Positions 5,807 through 13,749 are shown, counted from the first letter of the stretch. The stretch is DNA of 59,251 nt from Coriobacteriia bacterium (GCA_007121015.1 SKMN01000059.1:1-59251); one strand, 5' to 3'. Notes: generated from the letters alone by a model not told the origin. Numbers and translations: made by a program.

Positions 5807-7432
5807 ATGTTTTGCAACCAGTGTGAACAGACCGCAAGGGGTACCGGTTGCGTCACGGTAGGCGTGTGTGGCAAGAAGGAGGACGTCGCCGTTCTCCAGG
5901 ACCTGCTCGTGAACGCATGCAAGGGGCTCTCGATGGTCGCCATCGACGCAGCCGCGCGCGGCGTCGATACGACCGAGGCCGGTCGCTTCGTGGCCGACTC
6001 GCTCTTCACCACGCTGACCAACGTCGACTTCGACCCGGGATCGATCGCCGAGAAGGTCGACGAGGCTGTCCGTCTGCGCGATGCGCTTGCCGCCGGATCG
6101 GACGCTACCGTCGAGGGTGCACTCGTCGACTTCGCACCGGCGAGCGGCGTGGACGAGAAGATAGCCCAGGGCGTCGAGTTCGGTAGCCCGTGGGACACGA
6201 CCCGTGGCGAGGACGTCCAGGCCCTCCAGCAGACCACTCTCTACGGCCTCAAAGGCGTGGCAGCGTACGCGCACCACGCGCGTATCCTCGCCCAGGAGGA
6301 CCCGGATGTGTACGCGTTCATGTTCAAGGTGCTCACGGCGCTCGACGATGCGACGATAGGGCTTGAGGACTGGATCGCGCTTGCGCTCGAGTGCGGAGCG
6401 GTGAACCTGCGCACGATGGAGTTGCTCGATGCGGGCAACACCGGCACCTACGGACATCCGGTGCCCACCGAGGTCCCGCTCGGCCACCGGCCGAACAAGG
6501 CCATCCTCATCTCCGGCCACGACCTGCGCGACTTGCAACTGCTTCTCGAGCAGACCGAGGGCAAGGGTATCGATGTCTACACCCACGGCGAGATGCTGCC
6601 CGCGCATGCGTACCCGGAGCTCAAGGCGCACCCGCACTTCTACGGCCATTACGGCACCGCGTGGCAGAACCAGCACAAGGAATTCGCCGGGTTCCCCGGC
6701 GCGATCCTCATGACCACCAACTGCCTCATGCCGCCACGCGACGAGTACAAGGAGCGCCTCTTCACGAGCGGTCCGGCGCAGTTCCCGGACATCCTGCACC
6801 TCGAAGGCGACTTCTCGCCCGCGATAGAGAAGGCGCTTGCGATGCCCGGATTCACGGACGAGGTCGACAGCGGCAGCGTCATGGTGGGCTTTGGACGCAA
6901 CACCGTGCTTGGCGTGGCCCCGCAGGTCATCGACGCGGTCAAAGGCGGCGCGATCAAGCACTTCTTCCTGGTGGGCGGATGCGATGGCGCCAAGCCGGGT
7001 CGCAACTACTACACCGAGTTCGTCGAGCAGGCCCCGGCCGACACCGTCGTGCTCACGCTCGCGTGCGGCAAGTTCCGCTTCTTCGACAAGCAACTCGGCG
7101 ACATCGGCGGCATCCCGCGCCTGCTCGACGTGGGCCAGTGCAACGACGCCTACTCGGCGATCAAGATCGCCGTCGCGCTCGCGGACGCCTTCGAGGTCGG
7201 GGTGAACGACCTGCCGCTCTCGATGATCCTCTCGTGGTACGAGCAGAAGGCCGTCGCGATCTTGCTGACACTGCTGCACCTCGGCATCACCGACATCCGT
7301 CTTGGGCCGACCCTGCCCGCCTTCGTGACACCCAACGTGCTGCAGGTGCTCGTCGACACGTTCGACATCAAGCCCATCGCCGAGTCGGCCGCAGAGGATC
7401 TCGAGGCGATCCTCGGGACGGAGGCCGCGTAG
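5807..7432 (+). CDS. hcp: Hybrid cluster protein (hydroxylamine reductase / NO reductase / S-nitrosylase)
   Basis: The 541-residue product has the N-terminal cysteines of Hcp: Cys3, Cys6, Cys15 and Cys21 (C-x2-C-x8-C-x5-C). That spacing indicates a [4Fe-4S] proximal cluster, the anaerobe (class I-like) form, not the [2Fe-2S] form of enterobacteria. Further conserved stretches such as ISGHDLRDL, TTNCLMPPRDEY, GGCDGAKPGRNYY and VGQCNDAYSA carry the ligands of the hybrid cluster. Hcp reduces hydroxylamine and NO to N2O and can drive protein S-nitrosylation. ATG 5807 fits the family N-terminus MFCNQCEQ and follows AAAGGAAG. The small haem protein starts two bases after its stop. Confidence 0.97.
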   Translation: MFCNQCEQTARGTGCVTVGVCGKKEDVAVLQDLLVNACKGLSMVAIDAAARGVDTTEAGRFVADSLFTTLTNVDFDPGSIAEKVDEAVRLRDALAAGSDATVEGALVDFAPASGVDEKIAQGVEFGSPWDTTRGEDVQALQQTTLYGLKGVAAYAHHARILAQEDPDVYAFMFKVLTALDDATIGLEDWIALALECGAVNLRTMELLDAGNTGTYGHPVPTEVPLGHRPNKAILISGHDLRDLQLLLEQTEGKGIDVYTHGEMLPAHAYPELKAHPHFYGHYGTAWQNQHKEFAGFPGAILMTTNCLMPPRDEYKERLFTSGPAQFPDILHLEGDFSPAIEKALAMPGFTDEVDSGSVMVGFGRNTVLGVAPQVIDAVKGGAIKHFFLVGGCDGAKPGRNYYTEFVEQAPADTVVLTLACGKFRFFDKQLGDIGGIPRLLDVGQCNDAYSAIKIAVALADAFEVGVNDLPLSMILSWYEQKAVAILLTLLHLGITDIRLGPTLPAFVTPNVLQVLVDTFDIKPIAESAAEDLEAILGTEAA

Positions 7433-7434
7433 CC

Positions 7435-7764
7435 ATGGAGAAGGCCGGTGTCGTAGCGCTTGTCGTCGTAGGGCTCGTGCTCGGGGTGGCGGCGTTCGCC
7501 TTCGCTTTCGGCACGCCGCAGGCACCGCTGCCGCCAGCAGGGAGCGCACCCGTGGCGCAGGCGCCCGCGCCGGCTGCGGCGTCGGTACCAGACGCGCCGA
7601 TAGCGATCGAGCCTTCCGAGGAGAAGGCACCCTTCGCCGTGCAGATCCCCGGGTGTCGCTGTCACAGCGACGATCCCGCGGTCGTGGAAGAGCACTCGCA
7701 GTACCGCATCAACGAGTGCCGTTCGTGTCACAGCGATGGCTCTGTGAAGATGGGGTCGCAGTAA
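7435..7764 (+). CDS. Small membrane-anchored c-type haem protein (CxCH + CxxCH)
   Basis: The 109-residue product has an N-terminal signal anchor (about 5-27), a proline/alanine-rich linker (28-60) and a compact C-terminus with CRCH (74-77) and CRSCH (95-99). The second is a canonical c-type haem attachment site. The first has only one residue between the cysteines, so it may bind haem atypically, coordinate iron, or supply a disulfide and axial ligand. Met106 is a possible axial ligand. It begins two bases after hcp and is surely co-transcribed, suggesting an electron-transfer or NO-sensing role on the outer membrane face. I do not recognise a named family. A cytochrome c assembly pair lies about 2 kb downstream. 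Confidence 0.75.
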   Translation: MEKAGVVALVVVGLVLGVAAFAFAFGTPQAPLPPAGSAPVAQAPAPAAASVPDAPIAIEPSEEKAPFAVQIPGCRCHSDDPAVVEEHSQYRINECRSCHSDGSVKMGSQ

Positions 7765-7828
7765 GGTGGTCATGCACGCGTACGTGTAACGCGCCGACAG
7801 GGCGCCATACCGGTAGCGAACCGAGAGC

Positions 7829-7871
7829 GGACGTCCCGTCCCGGGCCTCCAAGGTCTGAGACGGGACGTCC
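7829..7871 (+). terminator. Strong terminator-like hairpin after the hcp operon
   Basis: GGACGTCCCGTC (7829-7840) and GACGGGACGTCC (7860-7871) form a perfect 12-bp stem around a 19-base loop. No T-run follows, so termination may be imperfect or factor-assisted. Confidence 0.55.
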
Positions 7872-7914
7872 GTGCGGTTCACGGAGGTTTGCCGCGCCGG
7901 TCTGCGCCGTGCAG

Positions 7915-7920
7915 TATCAT
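7915..7920 (+). promoter_or_regulatory. Putative -10 element for the M28 peptidase gene
   Basis: TATCAT lies in a locally A+T-richer spot about 57 bases before the ATG at 7978. No convincing -35 box was found. Confidence 0.25.
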
Positions 7921-7977
7921 TAGCGCAGACAGCGAGAGGCCGTCATACAGAGTCGCCGCCCGAACCCGGAGGGATGC

Positions 7978-9789
7978 ATGTCTCAAGCGACCGAGCACCT
8001 TCGATACCTCGCGGACACGATCGGGCCGAGGCCCGCGACGACCGATGCGGAGGCAGAGGCCGCCGACTACATCGAGTCGGTGTTCCGCAGGCACGCAGTC
8101 GATGTCGAGCGCCAGGAGTTCGACAGTCCGCGCACCTACTCGTGGGCGTACGTCCTCTACCACCTGTTCACGATCGGTGCCGCAGTGGCGTCGGGGTGGT
8201 CGTTCCTCGCGTGGCCGGCCTTCGCGGCTGCCGCGCTCACCGCGCTCCTCATGTGGATGGATCTCGACACCCGGTTCGGCCTTTCGAGCTGGCTGCCCCC
8301 CAAGGGCCCAAGCCAGAACATCATCGCTCGTCATATGCCGCGAACCCGGCGTGGCGAGCGGCCCACGAGGATCGTCATCGTCGCGCACTACGACAGCGCA
8401 CGAACGTCGCTCGCGTTCTCGCCGTCGATGGTCAAGAACTTCTCGGCGACGTTCTCGCTGATGAAGTGGTGCACCTACGCCGTTCCCGTGTTCGTGCTCC
8501 TCGGTGCCCTCCCGTTCACCGAGGCATGGGACCCGTGGTGGTGGTACGCCACGATGGCCGCGAGCGCGTACCTCGCCGTTCCGCTCTTCATCAACATCCA
8601 CCGCGAGATCGCGATGGACTTCTCGGATGGTGCGAACGACAACGCGAGCGGCGTGGCCGTCATGCTCGACGTGCTTGGGCGGATCGCGCGCCTGGCCGAG
8701 GACGCGCCGGGTACCGGCCGCTTCGCCCCGGTCAGGCGTGACGCTGACACCGCGCGCCGTGCGGGGGTCGTGCCGGACGACGCGGGGCTCGAATACTCCG
8801 AGGACACAGATGTGTCCTCCGCCGACGAGGACCTCACCGCGCTGCCCGATGACTTCCGGTGGGCCGAGGCACCCTCGGAGAGCGAGAGCGCACCGTCCCA
8901 GGGCGCACAGGGCGTCCTGTCCCTCGATACCGTCGAGTTCGAACCGGTGGGCCGCACCGCCCGAGATGAGGAGCGCGGACCGGTCCGACACGTGTCGGAA
9001 GACGCACCGGTCGCGTCTGCGTACGACGAAGGGCCGCCCCGCGACGCCGGGACACAGCGCGGTGACCGAGGCGTGACCTCTCGCCTGAAAGGGATGCTCT
9101 CACGGCGGAAGCGCAGTGAAGCCGATGAGGACGTGAGCGGATGGCTCGGTGTCGAGGAGAGCTTCGACCCGCGCGAAGCCGGGCGTAAGATCGGCTCGTG
9201 GGAGAACTTCGAAGAAGAAGACGATGATGGCGGTTTCGGCTTCAAGGGTGGCCGGGCAGGCGACGACCCGCTCGGCGATCCCGACTACGCTGCCGCCGAG
9301 GCGTCGCGGATCCGCAGGCGCGTGGCCGAGGGGATCGATCGAGCGCTCGCCGACAAGGAGGTCTGGTTCGTCGCGACCGGCGCCGAAGAGGTGGGTACCC
9401 GCGGCATGCAGGCGCTGCTCGCCGCGTACGCCGACGACCTATCCCGGGCGCTCATCATCAACATCGACAACGTGGGCACCGGTGCGCTGCACATGGTCAC
9501 CGAGGAGGGTATGGCACGCCGGTACCGTTCGGACCGCAGACTTCTGAGCGCCGGTAAGCGAATCGCTCGCGACAACGACCTCCCCGTCAGGACCGGGGCG
9601 TACAAGGGGCTTTCAACGGACGCGACGGCAGCGCTCGCACGACGTATGCGCGCGATGAGCCTCATGGCGTTCGACGTCAACGGGAGGCTTCCGCACTGGC
9701 ACTGGGCGACGGACACCGTCGACAATGTCGATGAGCGCAATCTCGATACAGCATCGCGCTTCGTGACCGAGCTCGTCCGCTCGCTGTAG
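7978..9789 (+). CDS. Membrane-embedded M28-family metallopeptidase with large disordered insertion
   Basis: The 603-residue protein has the two-zinc M28 aminopeptidase core: AHYDS (His137, Asp139), GANDNASG (Asp221), ATGAEEVGT (Glu470, Glu471), INIDN (Asp497) and a C-terminal HWHW (His573-His575). Hydrophobic stretches at about 50-90 and 160-205 should be transmembrane helices placed inside the catalytic fold. Between Asp221 and Glu470 is an insertion (about 238-440) that is acidic, rich in Asp, Glu, Ser and Arg, and probably unstructured. Substrate and the side of the membrane are unknown. ATG 7978 has GGAGGG upstream. The gene is alone on its strand and converges on the cytochrome assembly pair. 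Confidence 0.85.
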   Translation: MSQATEHLRYLADTIGPRPATTDAEAEAADYIESVFRRHAVDVERQEFDSPRTYSWAYVLYHLFTIGAAVASGWSFLAWPAFAAAALTALLMWMDLDTRFGLSSWLPPKGPSQNIIARHMPRTRRGERPTRIVIVAHYDSARTSLAFSPSMVKNFSATFSLMKWCTYAVPVFVLLGALPFTEAWDPWWWYATMAASAYLAVPLFINIHREIAMDFSDGANDNASGVAVMLDVLGRIARLAEDAPGTGRFAPVRRDADTARRAGVVPDDAGLEYSEDTDVSSADEDLTALPDDFRWAEAPSESESAPSQGAQGVLSLDTVEFEPVGRTARDEERGPVRHVSEDAPVASAYDEGPPRDAGTQRGDRGVTSRLKGMLSRRKRSEADEDVSGWLGVEESFDPREAGRKIGSWENFEEEDDDGGFGFKGGRAGDDPLGDPDYAAAEASRIRRRVAEGIDRALADKEVWFVATGAEEVGTRGMQALLAAYADDLSRALIINIDNVGTGALHMVTEEGMARRYRSDRRLLSAGKRIARDNDLPVRTGAYKGLSTDATAALARRMRAMSLMAFDVNGRLPHWHWATDTVDNVDERNLDTASRFVTELVRSL

Positions 9790-9864
9790 CTCGCCGGACG
9801 GGAGGCTACCCGGAGGTGAGCGCGACGCCCGTCCTTCGCCTTAGGCGCCGCCAGTCTCGCGCCG

Positions 9865-10515
9865 TCAGTCTCCGGCTCCTGCGAGCGGCCGGTCGACCTC
9901 GGCGCGCACGCGCGTGCGGAACGCAAGCTTGTCGGCGTAGAACGACATGAGCGTGCCCACCACGGTGAGAAGTGTCGCGACCCAGAACGCCGGGAGCATG
10001 AAGGCCGAGTTCTGGAGCGCGACCACCACGTATGCGAACGCGATGAAGCCGAGGTGCAGAAGGCCCGAGCCCGTCTTCACGAGCCGCCCCTCGGTCATGT
10101 ACGACGGTCCCCGCGTGCCGGCGACGGTGAGTGCCACGACCGCCACCTGGATAAGGCCGGCGAGTGCGAGGTAGGTGGCGAGCCCGTCTTGCATGCTGCC
10201 GGTGATCACCCACGCGACGAGCCCGATGCCGAGCATCACGCCGGACACGACGATGAGCGCGGTGCGGTCGAGCAGCCGTTTGGGTACGCAGAGCCCCATC
10301 ACGACGACGAGGGCGACTACCTGCGGCGCGGCGATCAGGTTCATCACCCGCACGAAGTCGTTGTAGCCGAACGCCTCCCAGTTGGGAATCGTGCTGAGAG
10401 CCCACCACGCGTAGAACGTGCCGAGGAGCGATTGTAGGCCGAGTGTGGCGAGGAGTACCACCGTTGCCACGGTCAGCGCGTAGTCCCACGTCCGGGTATG
10501 TGCGAGCGAGTTCAC
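9865..10515 (-). CDS. Polytopic membrane protein of the cytochrome c assembly operon, unknown
   Basis: The 216-residue product has about six predicted transmembrane helices separated by short loops, and ends in a basic then acidic tail. No known motif was recognised. It starts 17 bases after the CcsA-like gene, so it is almost certainly co-transcribed and may be a partner subunit for haem handling or an unrelated passenger. It is not ResB/Ccs1-like by size or by visible motif. GTG 10515 is chosen because GGAGG lies about ten bases upstream; longer frames run into the CcsA-like gene. Confidence 0.7.
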   Translation of the reverse strand: MNSLAHTRTWDYALTVATVVLLATLGLQSLLGTFYAWWALSTIPNWEAFGYNDFVRVMNLIAAPQVVALVVVMGLCVPKRLLDRTALIVVSGVMLGIGLVAWVITGSMQDGLATYLALAGLIQVAVVALTVAGTRGPSYMTEGRLVKTGSGLLHLGFIAFAYVVVALQNSAFMLPAFWVATLLTVVGTLMSFYADKLAFRTRVRAEVDRPLAGAGD

Positions 10516-10532
10516 GGTCGTGCGGCCTCCAC

Positions 10533-11504
10533 TCAGATGTAACTGTGCGCGCCGGGCACCACGTAGGTCGCGAGGTACGTCAGGAGCAGGACGAGGAACG
10601 AGGCGATCGAGAGCGCCGCCACCCATTTCCACATGCCGGGCTTACGGATGTACAGGCGTGCATGAAGGTATGCCGTGTAGAGGACCCACAGCATGATCGA
10701 CATGTTGACCTTGCCCGACCACCACCACGACTGGCCCTGCCAAGCCATGATCGCCCACGGGAACCCGAGCAACATGCCTGCGGTGAACGGGATGTAGCCG
10801 AGGCGGACCCACCGGTACGCGGTGGTCTCGAAGCTCGATCGCCGCCTCGTCACCATGAGCAGCGTCGCGACGAAGGACAGAGCGAACGTGCCGTACGCGA
10901 AGAACAGTGCCGGCGGGTGGATCCACATGTAGACGGTGTTGTAGTAGAACTGGCGCGCACCCTCCATGCCCTGGTACGCCCCCATCGCCATGCCGAAGTT
11001 GCCGCTCTGCATCGCCTGCAGGTATCCGAAGTACTGGCCGAGGAAGGAGGGCAGGGGCTCGGTGAACGGCTTGCCCCAGAAGGCCGCTCCCGCCATGAGT
11101 ATGGCGAGGATGACCGAGATCCCGGGCAGCAGCTCTTCGCGGTGCCGCCTCACGAACACTGCCAGTAGCGCGACGGTGAGCGCCCAGACGTAGAGCTTCT
11201 CGGATTCGATCCACAGCGGCACGGCGACGCGACCGGTGATGGCTCCGGTCTCCGGGCTGACGACCACGGCGAGTTCCCAGAGGCGCCAGTGGAACCATGC
11301 GAGCAACGCTTCGCCCGCGAGGAGCACGACAGCGGTCGCTGTGATCGCCGGGCCGAGTGCCCGGCGCCACGCAGGGACCACGGCCAGAGCGACCAGGGCG
11401 ACCGCGCCGACGGGCATGAGCACCTGCAAGGGTGTACCGATGATGGCAAGCGTGCCTATGAGAGCAGTGATCTCCGCCTGGATCGTGGCGGGGGTCATGG
11501 GCAT
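10533..11504 (-). CDS. CcsA/CcmC-like cytochrome c assembly protein (variant)
   Basis: The 323-residue protein has about eight transmembrane helices. WIHPPALFFAYGTF resembles the conserved His-Pro-Pro segment of CcsA/CcmF/CcmC haem handlers, and a tryptophan-rich segment AWQGQSWWWSGK sits where the family has its WGxxWxWDxxE signature. Here the acidic and proline residues of that signature are replaced, so the haem-binding 'WWD' motif is divergent. The protein is probably involved in haem delivery to c-type cytochromes; a candidate client (CRSCH protein) lies about 3 kb away. Two ATG starts two codons apart (11504, 11498) are possible. It is divergent from a diguanylate cyclase gene. Confidence 0.75.
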   Translation of the reverse strand: MPMTPATIQAEITALIGTLAIIGTPLQVLMPVGAVALVALAVVPAWRRALGPAITATAVVLLAGEALLAWFHWRLWELAVVVSPETGAITGRVAVPLWIESEKLYVWALTVALLAVFVRRHREELLPGISVILAILMAGAAFWGKPFTEPLPSFLGQYFGYLQAMQSGNFGMAMGAYQGMEGARQFYYNTVYMWIHPPALFFAYGTFALSFVATLLMVTRRRSSFETTAYRWVRLGYIPFTAGMLLGFPWAIMAWQGQSWWWSGKVNMSIMLWVLYTAYLHARLYIRKPGMWKWVAALSIASFLVLLLTYLATYVVPGAHSYI

Positions 11505-11529
11505 CCACTCCGTGTGTCCGCGTCCCTCA

Positions 11530-11537
11530 AGTATACT
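11530..11537. promoter_or_regulatory. Symmetric -10 element shared by divergent genes
   Basis: AGTATACT is its own reverse complement and so gives a TATACT -10 hexamer on both strands, plus 11532-11537 and minus 11535-11530. It lies in the 80-base gap between the CcsA-like gene (minus) and the GGDEF gene (plus). -35 boxes are weak on both sides. Confidence 0.4.
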
Positions 11538-11584
11538 GGACCAGCAGCAACCATGCCGTCGTACCCGTTCGTGGAGGCACGTCC

Positions 11585-12793
11585 GTGAACGCGAGTCGTT
11601 TTACCAAGAATCTCTTGCGGAGCGCGCGGGTCACGTGGCGCGCTCATCCCACCCGGTACGATATAGAGGCCTTGCAAGCCAATATCGAGCGGGTCGGCCT
11701 CGTCATCAAGGTCCGCTGGGCGATCGTGGCACTGCTCGCGACGTTCTCGGCCATCGGGCTCGCGGTGTACTCGACGGAACTGCCGTGGGAAGAGCTTGCG
11801 GCGAACATGCGCGTGCCGGCGATCGCCGTTGCGTTCGTCATCGCGTACAACACCTACTACCACCTCACCTACCGGCGTCTCGGCAACATCGCGTTCCTCA
11901 ACCACGCACAGCTGCTCTTCGACGTGCTCGTCGTGGGAGTCCTCATCTACTACTCCGGTGGCGTGAACTCATGGTTCTATGCGCTTTACCTGCTCTTCAT
12001 CCTCGAAGCCGCCTTCATATTGCCGTTGAGGCGGGACACCTGGATCGTCGCCGGGTTCTGTGCGCTGACGTATGGCGCGGTGCTGTTCGGCGAGTTGTTC
12101 GGCGTGCTTCCCCACGTGACCGTGCCGTTCAGCGAGGAGGACCTGCACCAGAACACCGCCTACGTCACGGTGCGGTTCATGTGGCAGGTAGCGGTCTTCG
12201 GGGGGGCGGCGATGGTCGTCACGCTGATGACGGGCTCCCTCGCCGTGCGGGAGGCGCGAATCGCCGAGGCGGCGATCATCGACGAGAAGACGGGCCTCTA
12301 CGAGCGCAGCTACTTCCTGCGCGCACTCAACAGCGAGATCCTCCGGGCCGAGCGGGACGACCGGCCCCTCTACGTGATGCTTATCGACATGGATGACTTC
12401 GCGCGCTTCAACGACCTGTTCGGTATCGAGTTGGGAGACGAACTCCTGGCGAACGTCGCGCGCGCCTTCGAGGACGCCCTCGAGTCGTGTGGCTCGGCGA
12501 TGACGTTCGAGACGAACATCATCGCACGCTGGGGTGGAGAGGAGTTCGCGGTCTTGTTGAGCGAGGGATGCTCCGGCGGGCCACCCGAAGGCGAGGACGC
12601 CGCTAAGGTGGCCGGGGCCTTGCGTTCGGCCGCCGAAGGGACCCTCGTCAAGGGTGCCGGGGTGACGGTGAGCCTTGGCATCGCGGCCTTCCCTGCGCAC
12701 GGGCCCACGGCCGACACGCTCTTGACCGCTGCCGACGAGGCGCTCTATCGCGCCGCGGAGGCGGGAGGCAACCGCACCGAGATGGCCTCGTAG
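11585..12793 (+). CDS. Membrane-bound diguanylate cyclase (GGEEF)
   Basis: The 402-residue protein has an N-terminal cytoplasmic segment (1-40), about six transmembrane helices (about 42-215) and a C-terminal GGDEF domain (about 235-400). The active-site loop is GGEEF (317-321) and the metal-binding stretch reads DMDDF, so c-di-GMP synthesis is likely. The RxxD product-inhibition site normally found just before the active loop is not present (FETN instead), so feedback inhibition should be weak. The membrane part has no recognised ligand domain. GTG 11585 follows GGAGG. It runs directly into the DUF1461 gene two bases later. Confidence 0.9.
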   Translation: MNASRFTKNLLRSARVTWRAHPTRYDIEALQANIERVGLVIKVRWAIVALLATFSAIGLAVYSTELPWEELAANMRVPAIAVAFVIAYNTYYHLTYRRLGNIAFLNHAQLLFDVLVVGVLIYYSGGVNSWFYALYLLFILEAAFILPLRRDTWIVAGFCALTYGAVLFGELFGVLPHVTVPFSEEDLHQNTAYVTVRFMWQVAVFGGAAMVVTLMTGSLAVREARIAEAAIIDEKTGLYERSYFLRALNSEILRAERDDRPLYVMLIDMDDFARFNDLFGIELGDELLANVARAFEDALESCGSAMTFETNIIARWGGEEFAVLLSEGCSGGPPEGEDAAKVAGALRSAAEGTLVKGAGVTVSLGIAAFPAHGPTADTLLTAADEALYRAAEAGGNRTEMAS

Positions 12794-12795
12794 CG

Positions 12796-13473
12796 ATGGC
12801 GTGGGTGTGGCGCACGGCCACCGTCCTCGGCGGAGTGGCCTTGACCCTGACGGTGTTCGGCTTCTCTTTCCAGCCACTGCTGTCACCGGCGTACACCGAG
12901 GCGCTGGTGGGTGCCGTCGATGCTCCGGGGAGGACGGGGCTTTCTCCCGAACACGTTCGCGAACTCGCCGATGACGTGAGGGCGTTCGTGGCGGGCGTTC
13001 CGGGTGTAGAGTTGCCAGACCGGCTTCCCGACGGTCGTCCGGCGTTCGGGCCGGACGCGGTCGCTCACCTCGATGACGTGCGTGAGGTCGTAGTGGGAGC
13101 ACGCATAATCGCGTGGGTCGCCCTCGCGCTGTCGTGCGCGTGGGCAGCGTGGTGCTTGCTGGGCGGCGCGGACCGGCGCATGATGCTCGCGCGCTCCCTT
13201 CGAGGCGCCGCTCTCGCCTCTGCGTCGTTCGTGACGGTGGCCGCCCTCGTGGCCGTCGCCGACTTCGACGCCTTCTTCGCCGGCTTCCACGACGTCTTCT
13301 TCGAGCCCGGAACGTGGACGTTCCCCGCCGACGCCTTGCTCGTCCGCCTGTTCCCGGAGCCCTTCTGGGTGGCGTCGGGCATCTGCTGGGCCGCGCTGGG
13401 CCTGCTCGGAGCGGCATTCCTCGGCATGTGCGCGTGGGCGATCCGGCGCAGCTCTGCGGAACGCGAGGCATGA
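12796..13473 (+). CDS. DUF1461 (TIGR01906/Lit-like) integral membrane protein
   Basis: The 225-residue protein has four predicted transmembrane helices and a large loop after the first. The pattern FHDVFF (with His165), then W-x-FPAD, then LFPEPFW is the conserved core of the DUF1461 family. The characterised member is Lit, which moves an acyl chain within bacterial lipoproteins to make the lyso-form seen by TLR2/1. Whether this homologue does that chemistry is inference. It starts two bases after the diguanylate cyclase stop and is probably co-transcribed; the functional link is unclear. Confidence 0.78.
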   Translation: MAWVWRTATVLGGVALTLTVFGFSFQPLLSPAYTEALVGAVDAPGRTGLSPEHVRELADDVRAFVAGVPGVELPDRLPDGRPAFGPDAVAHLDDVREVVVGARIIAWVALALSCAWAAWCLLGGADRRMMLARSLRGAALASASFVTVAALVAVADFDAFFAGFHDVFFEPGTWTFPADALLVRLFPEPFWVASGICWAALGLLGAAFLGMCAWAIRRSSAEREA

Positions 13474-13497
13474 CAAGCGTGCGGCAAGGTGTACACT
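13470..13497 (+). promoter_or_regulatory. Putative sigma-70-type promoter for the zinc-ribbon gene
   Basis: ATGACA (13470-13475), a 16-base spacer and TACACT (13492-13497) each match the consensus at five of six positions. It overlaps the end of the DUF1461 gene and precedes the ATG at 13590 by about 90 bases. Confidence 0.45.
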
Positions 13498-13589
13498 TCA
13501 TGTCGGGCGACATCGGTCGCCGGGGAGGACCATGCTTCCGGGCGGGCCTGTGGCCCTGACGGGCATCGGTCGAGAAGAGAGGAGCCTAC

Positions 13590-13736
13590 ATGGCCAGCAC
13601 AGAGGGATACTGCGTCAAGTGTAAGTCCAAGCGGGAGATCCAGGATGCCCAGGCGATCACGATGAAGAACGGTCGCCCGGCGACCCAGGGCACCTGTCCC
13701 GAGTGCAGCACCAAGATATTCAAGATCGGCAAGTAG
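13590..13736 (+). CDS. DUF5679-like 48-residue zinc-ribbon protein
   Basis: The gene is short but clear: GAGAGGAG precedes the ATG, and the product has two cysteine pairs, YCVKCKSK near the N-terminus and CPECSTKIF near the C-terminus, with KNGRPATQG between. This is the pattern of DUF5679, a small zinc-ribbon family often seen in actinobacteria and Chloroflexi and sometimes found near topoisomerase genes. Its role is unknown, but nucleic-acid binding is plausible. It has its own promoter upstream and a very strong hairpin starting 14 bases after its stop, so it seems to be a single-gene transcript. Confidence 0.88.
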   Translation: MASTEGYCVKCKSKREIQDAQAITMKNGRPATQGTCPECSTKIFKIGK

Positions 13737-13749
13737 CGATCTCCTCGTG

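Noticed and set aside
5789-7630. Long minus-strand frame opposite hcp
   Set aside because: It shadows hcp and the small haem gene, with low-complexity Arg/Val/Leu/Asp composition and no family pattern.
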